A stretch of 64,000 nt of DNA from Colwellia psychrerythraea 34H. Its GTDB lineage: Bacteria; Pseudomonadota; Gammaproteobacteria; Enterobacterales; Alteromonadaceae. The position numbers were made by a program, and so were the translations under genes. The stretch lies in contig NC_003910.7 in assembly GCF_000012325.1 (NCBI RefSeq), positions 2,480,001-2,544,000 on the forward strand, in the 5' to 3' direction. Below the pieces are notes generated by a model. It was not told where the DNA came from. It was given only the letters and a program-made list of their open reading frames with translations, and did no database searches. Each line of letters begins with the position of its first letter. The first letter of the stretch is position 1. Shown piece by piece: positions 1 to 8,877 of this stretch.

Positions 1-378
1 GATACATTTTTTGAGCAAGGCTATTTTACTTTTGAATCAGGTGAAATATCAGCTAGACGATTATTGTCACTTAAAAATAGGCCTTCGGCCATTTTTGCTA
101 GTAATGATTATATGGCTGCAGCGGTATTAAAAGTTGCCGCACAAAAGCAGATTAAAGTACCACAAGAGCTCTCTATTGTTGGTTATGATGACACCCCTGT
201 ATCAAAACAAATATGGCCTGCACTAACAACGGTTAGACAACCAATACGAGATATATCTTCACACGCGACAAAAAAACTCATTGCTCAACTTAATAAATGC
301 TCATTTGATGAGGTAAAAACCTTGTTTGAATGTCAACTAGTGGTGCGAGAGTCAACCAGTGTTTGGGCAAGTGATTAA
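1..378 (+). CDS. LacI/GalR-family transcriptional regulator, C-terminal part (5' end outside window)
   Basis: The reading frame is open from base 1 and stops at 376-378, so only about 125 C-terminal residues are seen. They match the effector-binding (periplasmic-binding-protein-like) domain of LacI/GalR regulators: the stretch AIFASNDYMAAAVL is followed by the strand ELSIVGYDDTPVS and the typical PALTTVRQP segment near the C-terminus. The helix-turn-helix is upstream of the window. It sits directly before a GH10 glycoside hydrolase, so it probably controls local polysaccharide-use genes and is the best local candidate to bind the LacI-type palindromes at 6941, 14901 and 23334 (inference). The family call is firm; the effector sugar cannot be read. 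Confidence 0.9.
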   Translation, partial: DTFFEQGYFTFESGEISARRLLSLKNRPSAIFASNDYMAAAVLKVAAQKQIKVPQELSIVGYDDTPVSKQIWPALTTVRQPIRDISSHATKKLIAQLNKCSFDEVKTLFECQLVVRESTSVWASD

Positions 379-438
379 GGTGTATGACGGTCGTATTAGT
401 GTGTCTTTAATTGTTAAGTGGTCAGGCGGCCTCTGTTA

Positions 439-516
439 CCTATTGTTAGTTACGATGATACGCCAGTATTTTACAAGGAATTGAAAAAACGCCTTTATTA
501 CTCCGCGCATCAATAA
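439..516 (+). pseudogene. Remnant of a second LacI-type C-terminal domain
   Basis: In frame from 439 the sequence reads PIVSYDDTPVFYKELKKRL and continues to a stop at 514-516. Its first part copies SIVGYDDTPV in the regulator just upstream. At nucleotide level 442-470 differs from the parent segment near 175-203 at only about six positions. There is no start codon or upstream domain, so it looks like a leftover of a tandem duplication or a recombined regulator gene. It could also be the tail of a different LacI gene that was deleted. Confidence 0.5.
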
Positions 517-538
517 ATTTCAAATAAGAAGCAAAATT

Positions 539-1699
539 ATGAAACGAATAAAACTACTTTCTATTTATACTGTGCTGATTTTATTAGGGTGCTCCTCTAC
601 TAATGAGTCGGTTAATCATTATGTCTATACCGAAGAGCCTACCGGTCGTCGATTAAAAGATATCGTTGCTGATAAGTACCCAAGCAATGTTTATATTGGC
701 GGAACCATTCAATACCGAGAATTGAATGGTGCTAAAGGGGAGTTATTGAATAATGAATTTAGCTATATAACCCCTGCGAATATTTACAAACAATCACACA
801 TCCATTCAAAACCGAACAAGTGGAAATGGCAAGCGCCAGATGACTGGATTCAACAGGCTAAAAAAAATAATCAACTAGTACGACTGCATGCTCCTATTAG
901 TCCTCAAAGCTCAAAATGGGTTAGAGATGACGCTAGAACGGCACAAGAATTGGAGCTAATGTTGGTTGAATTTATGACCGCTTTAGCAAAACGTTATAAT
1001 AATGAACCTCATGTAAAATGGCTCGATGTGGTTAATGAAACTATTACCGAACAAGGTACATGGTTTGGTCCAAAACCTGGGGTGACTGCATGGGAAAACC
1101 CTTGGACTAAAATAGGTTTTATTACTGATATTTCGGATAAATTCCCTTTGCTTCAAAAGCTAGGTGTGCCGAAATACATTGTTCAGGCATTTGAAATTGC
1201 CAATGAACATGCCCCTAATTTAACCTTGGTGCTTAATCAACACCGAATGACCTCTCCAAAATCTATTGCATTAATGAAAGAGTTAGTCATGTATTTACGA
1301 GATAGGAATCTACGTATTGATGCAATAGGCTGGCAGGCGCACCTTCGTGAAGAATATGTCGACTTTGCCAATATTGATAGCCAAGCAATTAAAAACCTGG
1401 ATAACTTAATTAAATGGGCTCATCAGAATGATTTTGAGTTTCATGTCACAGAAAATAATATTCATATTAAAAATAATAAACCTTATAAGGCAGATATAGT
1501 TGCTAAAGCTTTTGGAAACATCACTGAAACGTTACTTGAAAATCATCAAGCAGGAGTGGTGGGATGGAGTTTATGGACATTGGCTAATGCTCCTCATTTT
1601 AAAGCTAAAAATATAGAAATATTAGGTTTATGGGATGAGCAATTTAAGCCTCAAAAAGCTTATTATGAAGTGCAAAGAGTATTGGAAAATACTAAGTGA
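539..1699 (+). CDS. GH10 family lipoprotein, endo-1,4-beta-xylanase-like
   Basis: This is a 386-residue protein with a lipoprotein signal (LILLGC, modified Cys18), so it is probably anchored in the outer membrane. It has the GH10 fold hallmarks: WLDVVNE carries the acid/base Glu167, FHVTEN carries the nucleophile Glu305, and WQAHLRE and VGWSLWTL are the substrate-cleft strand motifs. GH10 enzymes cut beta-1,4-xylan, and some act on beta-1,3-xylan or mixed glycans; the exact substrate is not readable. The length fits a single catalytic domain with no carbohydrate-binding module. The gene follows the LacI-type regulator and is followed by a hairpin terminator at 1753. Confidence 0.9.
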   Translation: MKRIKLLSIYTVLILLGCSSTNESVNHYVYTEEPTGRRLKDIVADKYPSNVYIGGTIQYRELNGAKGELLNNEFSYITPANIYKQSHIHSKPNKWKWQAPDDWIQQAKKNNQLVRLHAPISPQSSKWVRDDARTAQELELMLVEFMTALAKRYNNEPHVKWLDVVNETITEQGTWFGPKPGVTAWENPWTKIGFITDISDKFPLLQKLGVPKYIVQAFEIANEHAPNLTLVLNQHRMTSPKSIALMKELVMYLRDRNLRIDAIGWQAHLREEYVDFANIDSQAIKNLDNLIKWAHQNDFEFHVTENNIHIKNNKPYKADIVAKAFGNITETLLENHQAGVVGWSLWTLANAPHFKAKNIEILGLWDEQFKPQKAYYEVQRVLENTK

Positions 1700-1752
1700 T
1701 AAACGTTCAGGTTACTTAAGGCTACTTTAGTGATTTATGTTTGAGTATTGTT

Positions 1753-1788
1753 ACAGCCTATTGTTAATTCAATAGGCTGTTTTCATTT
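1753..1788 (+). terminator. Rho-independent terminator after the GH10 gene
   Basis: A perfect 11-bp stem (ACAGCCTATTG / CAATAGGCTGT) with a 6-nt loop is followed by a T-rich run. It lies about 55 bp after the GH10 stop codon. Confidence 0.8.
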
Positions 1789-1861
1789 TAGTTGTTCGTA
1801 TACCAATTGCACTAACTAAGTGATCGTTTACAAATGGCTTAAATATCCAATAACATCGTTA

Positions 1862-1897
1862 CTTTCAATCCTAATAGCCAGCTATTGGGATTGAAAG
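1862..1897. terminator. Long hairpin between convergent genes
   Basis: A 17-bp inverted repeat starts CTTTCAATCC and ends GGATTGAAAG, with a 2-nt loop and one G-T pair. It lies between the convergent GH10 and cytochrome genes. There is no strong T run on either side, so it may be a bidirectional terminator, an mRNA-protecting stem or a cruciform-forming repeat. Confidence 0.5.
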
Positions 1898-1954
1898 CGC
1901 CTTGTTCTTTAAAATTTATTCTCATTAAATTATACAAGCTTAATCAAAATGGTA

Positions 1955-4186
1955 TTACTGTTGATACTGCGCCATGTAAAACTGTACTTTTTTTATGTCT
2001 CCTAACTTTTGATAGTAACTGATCAAGGAGGATATAAGTTGTTGATCATTAGGGTTAACTCTTAGTGAGTTTTCTAAAACAACTACTGCCTTCTTTGTTT
2101 CATTGTTGGTATCTAAGGCAACCGCATAAACATAATGATAATAGGGTAGGTTAGGGGATAATCCAGCCGCTATCTGCAGGTGCTTTATTGCCACAATCAT
2201 ATTTTTTTGCCTAACTTGCTGTAGGCCTAACGCAAATTGTGCCATAGCATTTTCGGGCATAACTTTTACTGCATTAAATAACAAGACTGTGGCTTGGCTA
2301 TCTTTACCTGTTTGACGATACAAGTCAGCTAAGTTCACCATGGCAGGTACAAACTTAGTATTTATGGATAACGCCTTTTTATAAAGCTGTTCAGCCTTAG
2401 ATATTTGACCTTGTTTAGCATAAAATAGCGCTAAATTTTGGTGGCTATTAGCGGTATCATTATTAACAAGTTGACTGATAATGTAATTATTTTGAGCATT
2501 AGCTAATTGCTGCGCTTGCACTTTAGGTAGTTGTTCTAAAGGCACTGCAGCTAAAACTCTGGCGACCTCCATTCTAATGGCTTTATTGCTATATGAATTA
2601 CTCGTATCAAGCAATGACGCTAAATGTTGATATGCTTGTTCTGTTGGTAGCATTTCTATAATACCAAGTGCTGAACGCTGTATTTTACTGTCAGTATTTT
2701 TTAAAGAAGCAATCGCGGTGTTAAGGGTTTCTTGAGTAGGGTATTGCGTTAATAAACTTAGCGCGCTTGCTTTAACAATGCTCGCCTGTGTCGTATCGTG
2801 TGCTAATTTATTCAATAAATCATGACCGGTAGCCCACTGCTTTCTGCCGGCATAGAGTGTTTTAGCAAAATGGGTCATGCGTTTTTGACTTGTTGGATAC
2901 CAGCTCTCAACTTTTTTTACCGCCCAATCGATTGATTGCTCTTGATGGCAAGTATTACAAGCATTAGGCAAGCCAAGTTTTTTTGATAAATCAGGACGAG
3001 GAATACGCAAACTATGATCTCGCCTTGGGTCTACGCTCATGTAGGTAGTTTCGGGCATGTGACAATTTACACATTGTGCGCCTGTATTAGTAATATCATG
3101 CTGATGATGTTTAGGTGTATCAAATACTTCGCGTTTATGACATTGAGTACAAACCGCATTGTCAGGAGCGCGTAACTTCAAGCTATGAGGTTCATGGCAA
3201 TTACTACAGACTACGCCTTCGTGATACATTTTACTTTGAATAAAAGATCCATATACATAGTCTTCATCTTGAATTTGACCATCACTATGATAAATATTTT
3301 CATCTAGTAATTGTAGATGATGGCTTTCATCAAATTTTTTACCTAAATAGTTTTCTGTCAGTGCACTGCGTCTGCTGTGACAGTGTGCACAGGTATCAAG
3401 TTGTAAACTCTTCTCATGGTCTTTGTTAGGTGTGAATTGTGCAGTATTTCTGTCAGGAATTATTTGCCATAACCCTTTAGGCGCTAGGTTAATTAAACCA
3501 TTATTCTGTTTTATACTAGCACCATTTTTTGCCCACATTTGGTGGTCTTTACCTGCACCATGACAAGACTCACAAGCAACATCAATATCGGTCCAAGTAC
3601 TATTGTAAATTAACTTCTCATCATCAAAGTTTTTTTCAAAGCCAGTAGAGTGGCATTCAGCGCAGCGACTGTTCCAGTTAAAATAACTACCTGTCCAATG
3701 TAACATATCATCAAAGGGGATCTCCCCTTGGTCGGCTTGTAGGTGGTACCAACGTTGGCCGCCTTCAGTTTTTGGGCGGCTATCCCAAGCGATTGATAAA
3801 GCTTGTAACCTTCCTTGCCCAAAGTCTACTAGATACTGCTGTAATGGAGTAAAACCAAAGGTATATAAGATTTTATATTCAGTTAGTACACCTTTTTTAT
3901 TTTGGGTTTTGACAAAGTACTGTTCATTTTGGCGATAAAATTCAGCGGTGGTGTTGTGAAACGAAAACTTCGTCTGATCAAAATCTCCCAGTACAGTGTT
4001 TTTATTCACTGGCTGCATAGCCAAGTCATGGTGAGAGTTTTTCCAATCGTTAAACTGCTGCTGATGGCAATTAGCACAGGCAGCTTTGCCAATAAATTTT
4101 TCAGAGGGGACTGGATCGTTGTTCGCAAAAGAATGGGGGGCGAATGAACTCAAAAAGAACAAAATAGTGATTGAAAAAATCTGCAT
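1955..4186 (-). CDS. Secreted octaheme c-type cytochrome with C-terminal TPR repeats
   Basis: This 743-residue protein has an N-terminal Sec signal peptide cut near residue 21, so it is periplasmic. Eight CxxCH heme-binding motifs are visible: CANCH (37-41), CAECH, CESCH, CAHCH, CSNCH, CTQCH, CVNCH and CNTCH. All fall in roughly the first 420 residues, in the style of cytochrome c554/doubled-CxxCH families. After about residue 430 come HEAT-like helical pairs and then three to four TPRs to the C-terminus. Such cytochromes pass electrons or reduce substrates in the periplasm, and the TPRs suggest docking to a partner. It is placed between GH10 and GH3 genes with no oxidoreductase partner nearby, so its role in the locus is unknown. 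Confidence 0.88.
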   Translation of the reverse strand: MQIFSITILFFLSSFAPHSFANNDPVPSEKFIGKAACANCHQQQFNDWKNSHHDLAMQPVNKNTVLGDFDQTKFSFHNTTAEFYRQNEQYFVKTQNKKGVLTEYKILYTFGFTPLQQYLVDFGQGRLQALSIAWDSRPKTEGGQRWYHLQADQGEIPFDDMLHWTGSYFNWNSRCAECHSTGFEKNFDDEKLIYNSTWTDIDVACESCHGAGKDHQMWAKNGASIKQNNGLINLAPKGLWQIIPDRNTAQFTPNKDHEKSLQLDTCAHCHSRRSALTENYLGKKFDESHHLQLLDENIYHSDGQIQDEDYVYGSFIQSKMYHEGVVCSNCHEPHSLKLRAPDNAVCTQCHKREVFDTPKHHQHDITNTGAQCVNCHMPETTYMSVDPRRDHSLRIPRPDLSKKLGLPNACNTCHQEQSIDWAVKKVESWYPTSQKRMTHFAKTLYAGRKQWATGHDLLNKLAHDTTQASIVKASALSLLTQYPTQETLNTAIASLKNTDSKIQRSALGIIEMLPTEQAYQHLASLLDTSNSYSNKAIRMEVARVLAAVPLEQLPKVQAQQLANAQNNYIISQLVNNDTANSHQNLALFYAKQGQISKAEQLYKKALSINTKFVPAMVNLADLYRQTGKDSQATVLLFNAVKVMPENAMAQFALGLQQVRQKNMIVAIKHLQIAAGLSPNLPYYHYVYAVALDTNNETKKAVVVLENSLRVNPNDQQLISSLISYYQKLGDIKKVQFYMAQYQQ

Positions 4187-4206
4187 AACACTCTCAAGGT
4201 AAGTGT

Positions 4207-4241
4207 AAAGAAAAGGACAGTGATAGCACTATATCACTGTC
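4207..4241 (-). terminator. Terminator after the GH3 gene
   Basis: A 10-bp stem (GACAGTGATA / TATCACTGTC, 4216-4241) with a 6-nt loop is followed on the minus strand by CTTTTCTT. It lies between the GH3 stop and the cytochrome start, which suggests the two minus-strand genes are separate transcription units. Confidence 0.7.
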
Positions 4242-4273
4242 TTTGCATGGACAATAAGATCGTATTGATTTTC

Positions 4274-6886
4274 CTATTGATAAGAAAAACTAGTACTCGT
4301 TTTAATATCATTTACCGAGCTGCCGATATGTACAGAGAATTGACCTTGCTCTGCTAGCCAGTTTTTAGTGTTTACATCCCAAAAAGATAAATCGCGTTGG
4401 GTTAAAGTAAGCATAACTGTTTGACTTTCACCGGGTTGTAAGAATACTTTTTCAAAGCCTTTTAGTTCTTTTACTGGGCGAGGAACACTCGATTCTTCAT
4501 CATGTAGGTATAATTGAACAACTTCTGCTCCAGCCACTTTACCGGTATTGGTTATTTTTACGCTTGCTGTAATGGTTTCACCCGCAGAAATGACATCTTT
4601 GTTAAGGGAGATGTCACCAAAAGAAAAATGGGTATAACTTAGGCCATGGCCAAAAGGAAACAATGGTTCAATGTTTTGCTGTTCAAACCAACGGTAACCA
4701 ATAAAGACACCTTCAGGATATGTAGAGGTTTTTTCATTGTAATCATTAAGTACGATTGGTGCTGTATCGGTTAATTTTTTTGGCAATGTTATTGGCATTT
4801 TTCCTGATGGATTAACATCGCCAAACAATATGTCAGCATAACTATGTCCAGCTTCCATGCCGCCATACCAGCCCCAAACAATAGCATTGGCTTGTTCTGC
4901 CCATGGCATTTCAACCGCTGAGCCACCGATAACAAAGACCACTGTTGTTGAGTTTACCGCAATTAAATCACTGATAATATCATCTTGGTTATTCGGTAAT
5001 ACCATATTTGACCTATCTTTCGATTCACGATCATCAGCATGGCTTAAGCCTGCATAATAGATTACAGCATCGGCATTTTTTGCTGCTGCTAAATATTCAT
5101 CTTTAGTGCTAAATGGACTACCTGGAGCATTCCAGCCTAACACAACGTTATCAGCACCATCATATCCAAGAGTAAAAACATATTTTTTGCCTTGTTTTAA
5201 CGTTAACTTGTGTTGGTAAGTCTTGTCACCGCTTAAGGTAGTATTGATCACTTCTTTACCATTAATCACTAAGTTAACATTGCCTTTACCACCTAGCTTC
5301 AACACATGTTCACCGCTGGCTAGCGGCATAATGTCAGCTTTTAAATTTATATGTTGAATAACATCACCTAGCGGCGAGTTATAACTAGATTCAGGTAACC
5401 AGCCATAATGTGCAGCTTTTTTATTGCGATCTTTGGTTTTATATTCAATTAATCGCCAAGCGGGTGTGCCCGTGCCACGATTATTGGTTTTAACAAAATC
5501 TTCAGCAATAGGTTGCACACCACTTTGACTGCGGGCGCGCATAAACTGTATTTCAACATTATCACCAAGCTTATCTTTAAGACCTTGTAGAGGTGTTATT
5601 TCCCAAAGGGATTTTACTTGCGATGAACCGCCACCACTGCCATGTTTTTTATCGGCATTAGGACCTAATACTAAGATATTTTTTACTTTATTTTTATCTA
5701 AAGGTAATACCGTGTTTGTGTGATTAGCACTAGCAACACTTTCATTTTTAAGTAACACCACACCCTGTGTTGCTATTTGTCGAGAAAAATCTCTGTGCTC
5801 TTGGGTATTACGTTGGCCAGAAAAACGTTGTTTGTCCATCATGCCAATGCTTAATTGTACACGTAATATACGGCGCACTTTATCGTCAAGTACAGCTACG
5901 GGCACTTTGCCTGATTGGATCATCTTTAATAAAGGCTTAGCTAAAAAATAATCATCGTAACTCTTAGCGCGGGTGCCCATCTCTAGATCAAGGCCATTCA
6001 TGGCAGCGTCATAGGTATTAATATCAACATCCCAGTCAGTCATTAACAAACCTTGGTAGCCCCATTCACCTTTTAGTATATCCATAATTAAATGTTTATT
6101 TTGATTGGCATTAGTACCATAAACATTATTGTATGACCCCATCATAGCGTAGGTATTACCCTCTTTTACTGCTGCTTCAAATGCTGGCAGGTAAACTTCA
6201 CGTAAGGTACGTTCATCGGGCGTTGCATCAACACCATGACGATTTAGCTCTTGGGTATTAAGTGCAAAATGTTTTACTGTTGCAGCGACATCATTCGCTT
6301 GTATTGCAATAATTTCAGGCACCACTAATTTAGCGGCAAGAAAAGGGTCTTCACCTAAGTACTCAAAATTTCTACCATATAAAGGCAGACGAGCAAGGTT
6401 AACGCCAGGCCCTAAAATAACATCTTTATTTCGATGACGAGCTTCACTACCTAAAACATTACCATGCAGTGTAGCCATTTGCGGATCCCAACTAGCAGCA
6501 ACTGCAGTCAGGGGAGGGAGGTAAGTCGCTTGGTCATCGTCCCAGCCTGCTGGTTTCCAACTGTCGCGAGATATCTGTCGGCGAACTCCATGAGGCCCAT
6601 CACTCATTTCCATACTATGAATACCTAGACGTTCAACCGCAGCATTAGCGAACTTAGTATTAGCATGTACGAGTGATATTTTTTCTTCTAAGGTCAGTTG
6701 AGCTAATAAACTCTCAATATCTTGCTCTTTATTTTTGTGACGAAGGGCTTTTGAGTCCAGATTTTCACTCAATGTTTTAGAGGTTAAGTTGGCTTCAACA
6801 TCTTGTTGAACACAGCCTACATTGCTTACTGATATTGCAAGTAAAGAAAAGTAAATAGGAATACTTTTAAGTTTAGAATAATTCAT
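4274..6886 (-). CDS. GH3 family beta-glucosidase lipoprotein with PA14-like insert
   Basis: The protein has 870 residues from the chosen start. The N-terminal GH3 barrel has the substrate motif ATVKHFALN and the nucleophile Asp284 in LLMTDWDV. The (alpha/beta)6 domain follows with GGGSSQVK, and is split by a PA14-like beta domain around residues 470-590. RESKDRSNM is the probable acid/base region. A fibronectin III-like domain ends the protein. The start at 6886 is preferred over the in-frame ATG at 6955 because it has a good ribosome site (AAGGG) and gives a lipoprotein signal ending SNVGC. The longer form would also run across the operator at 6941. It probably trims glucose or xylose from oligosaccharides at the outer membrane or in the periplasm. 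Confidence 0.92.
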   Translation of the reverse strand: MNYSKLKSIPIYFSLLAISVSNVGCVQQDVEANLTSKTLSENLDSKALRHKNKEQDIESLLAQLTLEEKISLVHANTKFANAAVERLGIHSMEMSDGPHGVRRQISRDSWKPAGWDDDQATYLPPLTAVAASWDPQMATLHGNVLGSEARHRNKDVILGPGVNLARLPLYGRNFEYLGEDPFLAAKLVVPEIIAIQANDVAATVKHFALNTQELNRHGVDATPDERTLREVYLPAFEAAVKEGNTYAMMGSYNNVYGTNANQNKHLIMDILKGEWGYQGLLMTDWDVDINTYDAAMNGLDLEMGTRAKSYDDYFLAKPLLKMIQSGKVPVAVLDDKVRRILRVQLSIGMMDKQRFSGQRNTQEHRDFSRQIATQGVVLLKNESVASANHTNTVLPLDKNKVKNILVLGPNADKKHGSGGGSSQVKSLWEITPLQGLKDKLGDNVEIQFMRARSQSGVQPIAEDFVKTNNRGTGTPAWRLIEYKTKDRNKKAAHYGWLPESSYNSPLGDVIQHINLKADIMPLASGEHVLKLGGKGNVNLVINGKEVINTTLSGDKTYQHKLTLKQGKKYVFTLGYDGADNVVLGWNAPGSPFSTKDEYLAAAKNADAVIYYAGLSHADDRESKDRSNMVLPNNQDDIISDLIAVNSTTVVFVIGGSAVEMPWAEQANAIVWGWYGGMEAGHSYADILFGDVNPSGKMPITLPKKLTDTAPIVLNDYNEKTSTYPEGVFIGYRWFEQQNIEPLFPFGHGLSYTHFSFGDISLNKDVISAGETITASVKITNTGKVAGAEVVQLYLHDEESSVPRPVKELKGFEKVFLQPGESQTVMLTLTQRDLSFWDVNTKNWLAEQGQFSVHIGSSVNDIKTSTSFSYQ

Positions 6887-6940
6887 TTTATGGACCCTTA
6901 ATGCTTTGTTATCTTTATATTGCTTTATCATTAAACAAAA

Positions 6941-6954
6941 TGATATCGTTGTCA
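6941..6954. promoter_or_regulatory. LacI-type operator in the GH3/sulfatase divergent region
   Basis: TGATATCGTTGTCA is a 14-bp imperfect palindrome with the central CG typical of LacI-family operators. On the minus strand it overlaps a TTGACA -35-like box for the GH3 gene. The same 14 bases occur in reverse orientation at 14901, and a perfect-palindrome relative occurs at 23334. The sulfatase starts about 270 bp away on the other side and may share the control. Confidence 0.75.
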
Positions 6955-7221
6955 ATGATGGTTGTGTCGATTAATAATTAAATTGTAATAACTTGTCGTG
7001 AAGGAGACGTATGCGACATTTATGATGATATAGAGACAACTTTTTTTACTCTCACTAGTTATTCTCCTTTGAGTGAATATCAAGGTGAAATATGACTTTA
7101 TAAAAAGTAGAAGAATAGAGTAAGGAGTATTGTTTGTTATATATCGAGGCCTGTGACAGGGGTGTTTTTTATTTAAGCAAAATATACGTATTCTAAATAA
7201 AATAGTTAAGTAGGTTTTAAA

Positions 7222-8757
7222 ATGAAAAATTTTCTTATGAAAAAAATTATATACAGTGGAGTCCTTTCCATCCATTTTATTCTGGCTTTCGTTGTCAATT
7301 CTGTCGGTGCAGCACAATTAAAGAAAAGTAGTACACTATCGATGAATGTACTCTTTATCACTATTGATGACTTAAATAACGATTTAGGTGCTTATGGCCA
7401 TCATTTGGTAAAAAGCCCAAATATTGATGCTTTAGCAAAGAAAGGCATTCGTTTTGATAAAGCCTATAGCCAATCCCCAATGTGCACGCCAAGTCGCTCT
7501 AGTTTTATGACTGGTTTGTATCCAGACCAAACGGGCATTATTGCCCATGGTTCACATACTCAAATGACAGCACATTTTCGTGAGCATATTCCCAAAGTAA
7601 CTACTTTACCGCAGTTATTTAAAAATAATGGGTACTTTTCTGGCCGTGTAGGTAAAATTTATCATCAAGGAGTGCCTAATCAAATAGGTACTTCGGGGGC
7701 CGATGATGCTGCTTCTTGGCACGAAACAGTCAACCCTATTGGTTTGGATAAAGACGTTGAGGATAAGATTATTGCTTTTAATGAAAAAGCACTAGTACGA
7801 CAATCATTTGGTGGGGTATTAAGCTTTTTAGCTATTGGGGATGATGACAAAGCACATACCGATGGTAAAGTTGCCACAGAAACGATCAACATGATAAAAG
7901 ACCATCATCCAGATAAAACGGGTAAGCCATTTTTCATTGGTGCGGGATTTTATCGACCTCATACTCCCTTTGTTGCGCCTAAAAAATATTTTGATTTATA
8001 TCCACTAGAGAAAATAAAACCCTATATTGCTCCGAAAAATGACCGTAAAGATATTCCTGATATTGCTCTTCAAGATAGAGAAGGGCAGGTAGGGCTAACT
8101 CTGAACCAACGCAAACAAATTATCCAAGGTTACTATGCTGCGGTTTCTTACGTTGACGCACAAGTAGGACGAGTGCTTGATGCTTTAAAGCAACAAGATT
8201 TAAGTGATAATACTATTGTGGTTTTTCTATCGGACCACGGTTATGAACTAGGTCAGCACGGTTTATGGCAAAAGGGTAGTTTGTTTGAGGGATCGGCTCG
8301 CGCTCCGTTAATCATTTATGCACCAAATGTTAAGGATAATGGTCGCGTGGTAACATCTCCTGTTGAGTTAGTTGATATTTATCCAACACTAGCAAAGCTT
8401 ACCGGATTAGTGGCCCCTGAGTATTTGGCAGGAAAAGATTTAACCCCCGCGCTTAATGATGTTGATTTTCAAGTGAGAAAGGGCGCTTATTCCGCTATTT
8501 TAAATCGCAACAAAGGGGATAATAATCAATTTGCTTTTACAAAAATACGGGGACACTCAATTCGCACCAATCGATATCGTTATACCGAGTGGGGGGAAGG
8601 GTATTTTGGCGCAGAGCTTTATGACCATAAAAATGATCCTCAAGAGCTTAAAAATTTGGCTGATAAAGTATCGTTAGAAAGCGTCAGAATCAAAATGAAG
8701 TGGCTTCTCAATGATGCCATGGATGATGCACAAAAACGCATTAAATCAATTGAATAG
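7222..8757 (+). CDS. Secreted type I sulfatase (S1, iduronate-2-sulfatase-like)
   Basis: This is a 511-residue protein with a Sec signal peptide (cut near AGA-A, about residue 31). The alkaline-phosphatase-like sulfatase fold is shown by the metal-binding LFITIDDLN, the formylglycine motif CTPSR with Cys88, GAGFYRPHTPFVAPKKY (close to iduronate-2-sulfatase-like S1_7 members) and VFLSDHGYELGQHG. A Cys-type sulfatase needs a formylglycine-generating enzyme, which is not in this window. It faces away from the GH3 gene, with the operator at 6941 in the shared upstream region. Its place among glycoside hydrolases suggests desulfation of a sulfated marine polysaccharide; the substrate is not determined. 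Confidence 0.92.
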   Translation: MKNFLMKKIIYSGVLSIHFILAFVVNSVGAAQLKKSSTLSMNVLFITIDDLNNDLGAYGHHLVKSPNIDALAKKGIRFDKAYSQSPMCTPSRSSFMTGLYPDQTGIIAHGSHTQMTAHFREHIPKVTTLPQLFKNNGYFSGRVGKIYHQGVPNQIGTSGADDAASWHETVNPIGLDKDVEDKIIAFNEKALVRQSFGGVLSFLAIGDDDKAHTDGKVATETINMIKDHHPDKTGKPFFIGAGFYRPHTPFVAPKKYFDLYPLEKIKPYIAPKNDRKDIPDIALQDREGQVGLTLNQRKQIIQGYYAAVSYVDAQVGRVLDALKQQDLSDNTIVVFLSDHGYELGQHGLWQKGSLFEGSARAPLIIYAPNVKDNGRVVTSPVELVDIYPTLAKLTGLVAPEYLAGKDLTPALNDVDFQVRKGAYSAILNRNKGDNNQFAFTKIRGHSIRTNRYRYTEWGEGYFGAELYDHKNDPQELKNLADKVSLESVRIKMKWLLNDAMDDAQKRIKSIE

Positions 8758-8805
8758 AGTTTTAGTTGATTTGGTTGCGGTATATTGAATAAGGTTTATT
8801 AACTA

Positions 8806-8843
8806 AAAACGCCTCAGTTACACTCATGTAGCTGAGGCGTTTT
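8806..8843. terminator. Bidirectional terminator
   Basis: A 12-bp stem (AAAACGCCTCAG / CTGAGGCGTTTT) with A/T runs on both sides lies between the convergent sulfatase and the large secreted enzyme, so it can end both transcripts. Confidence 0.85.
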
Positions 8844-8877
8844 GCTTACCACTATAATAATTGGCGGTTAGTTGTAC

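Noticed and set aside
6952..7317. 121-codon minus-strand frame upstream of the sulfatase
   Set aside because: It spans the sulfatase 5' end and the operator region, has no ribosome site and no domain; it is a chance frame.
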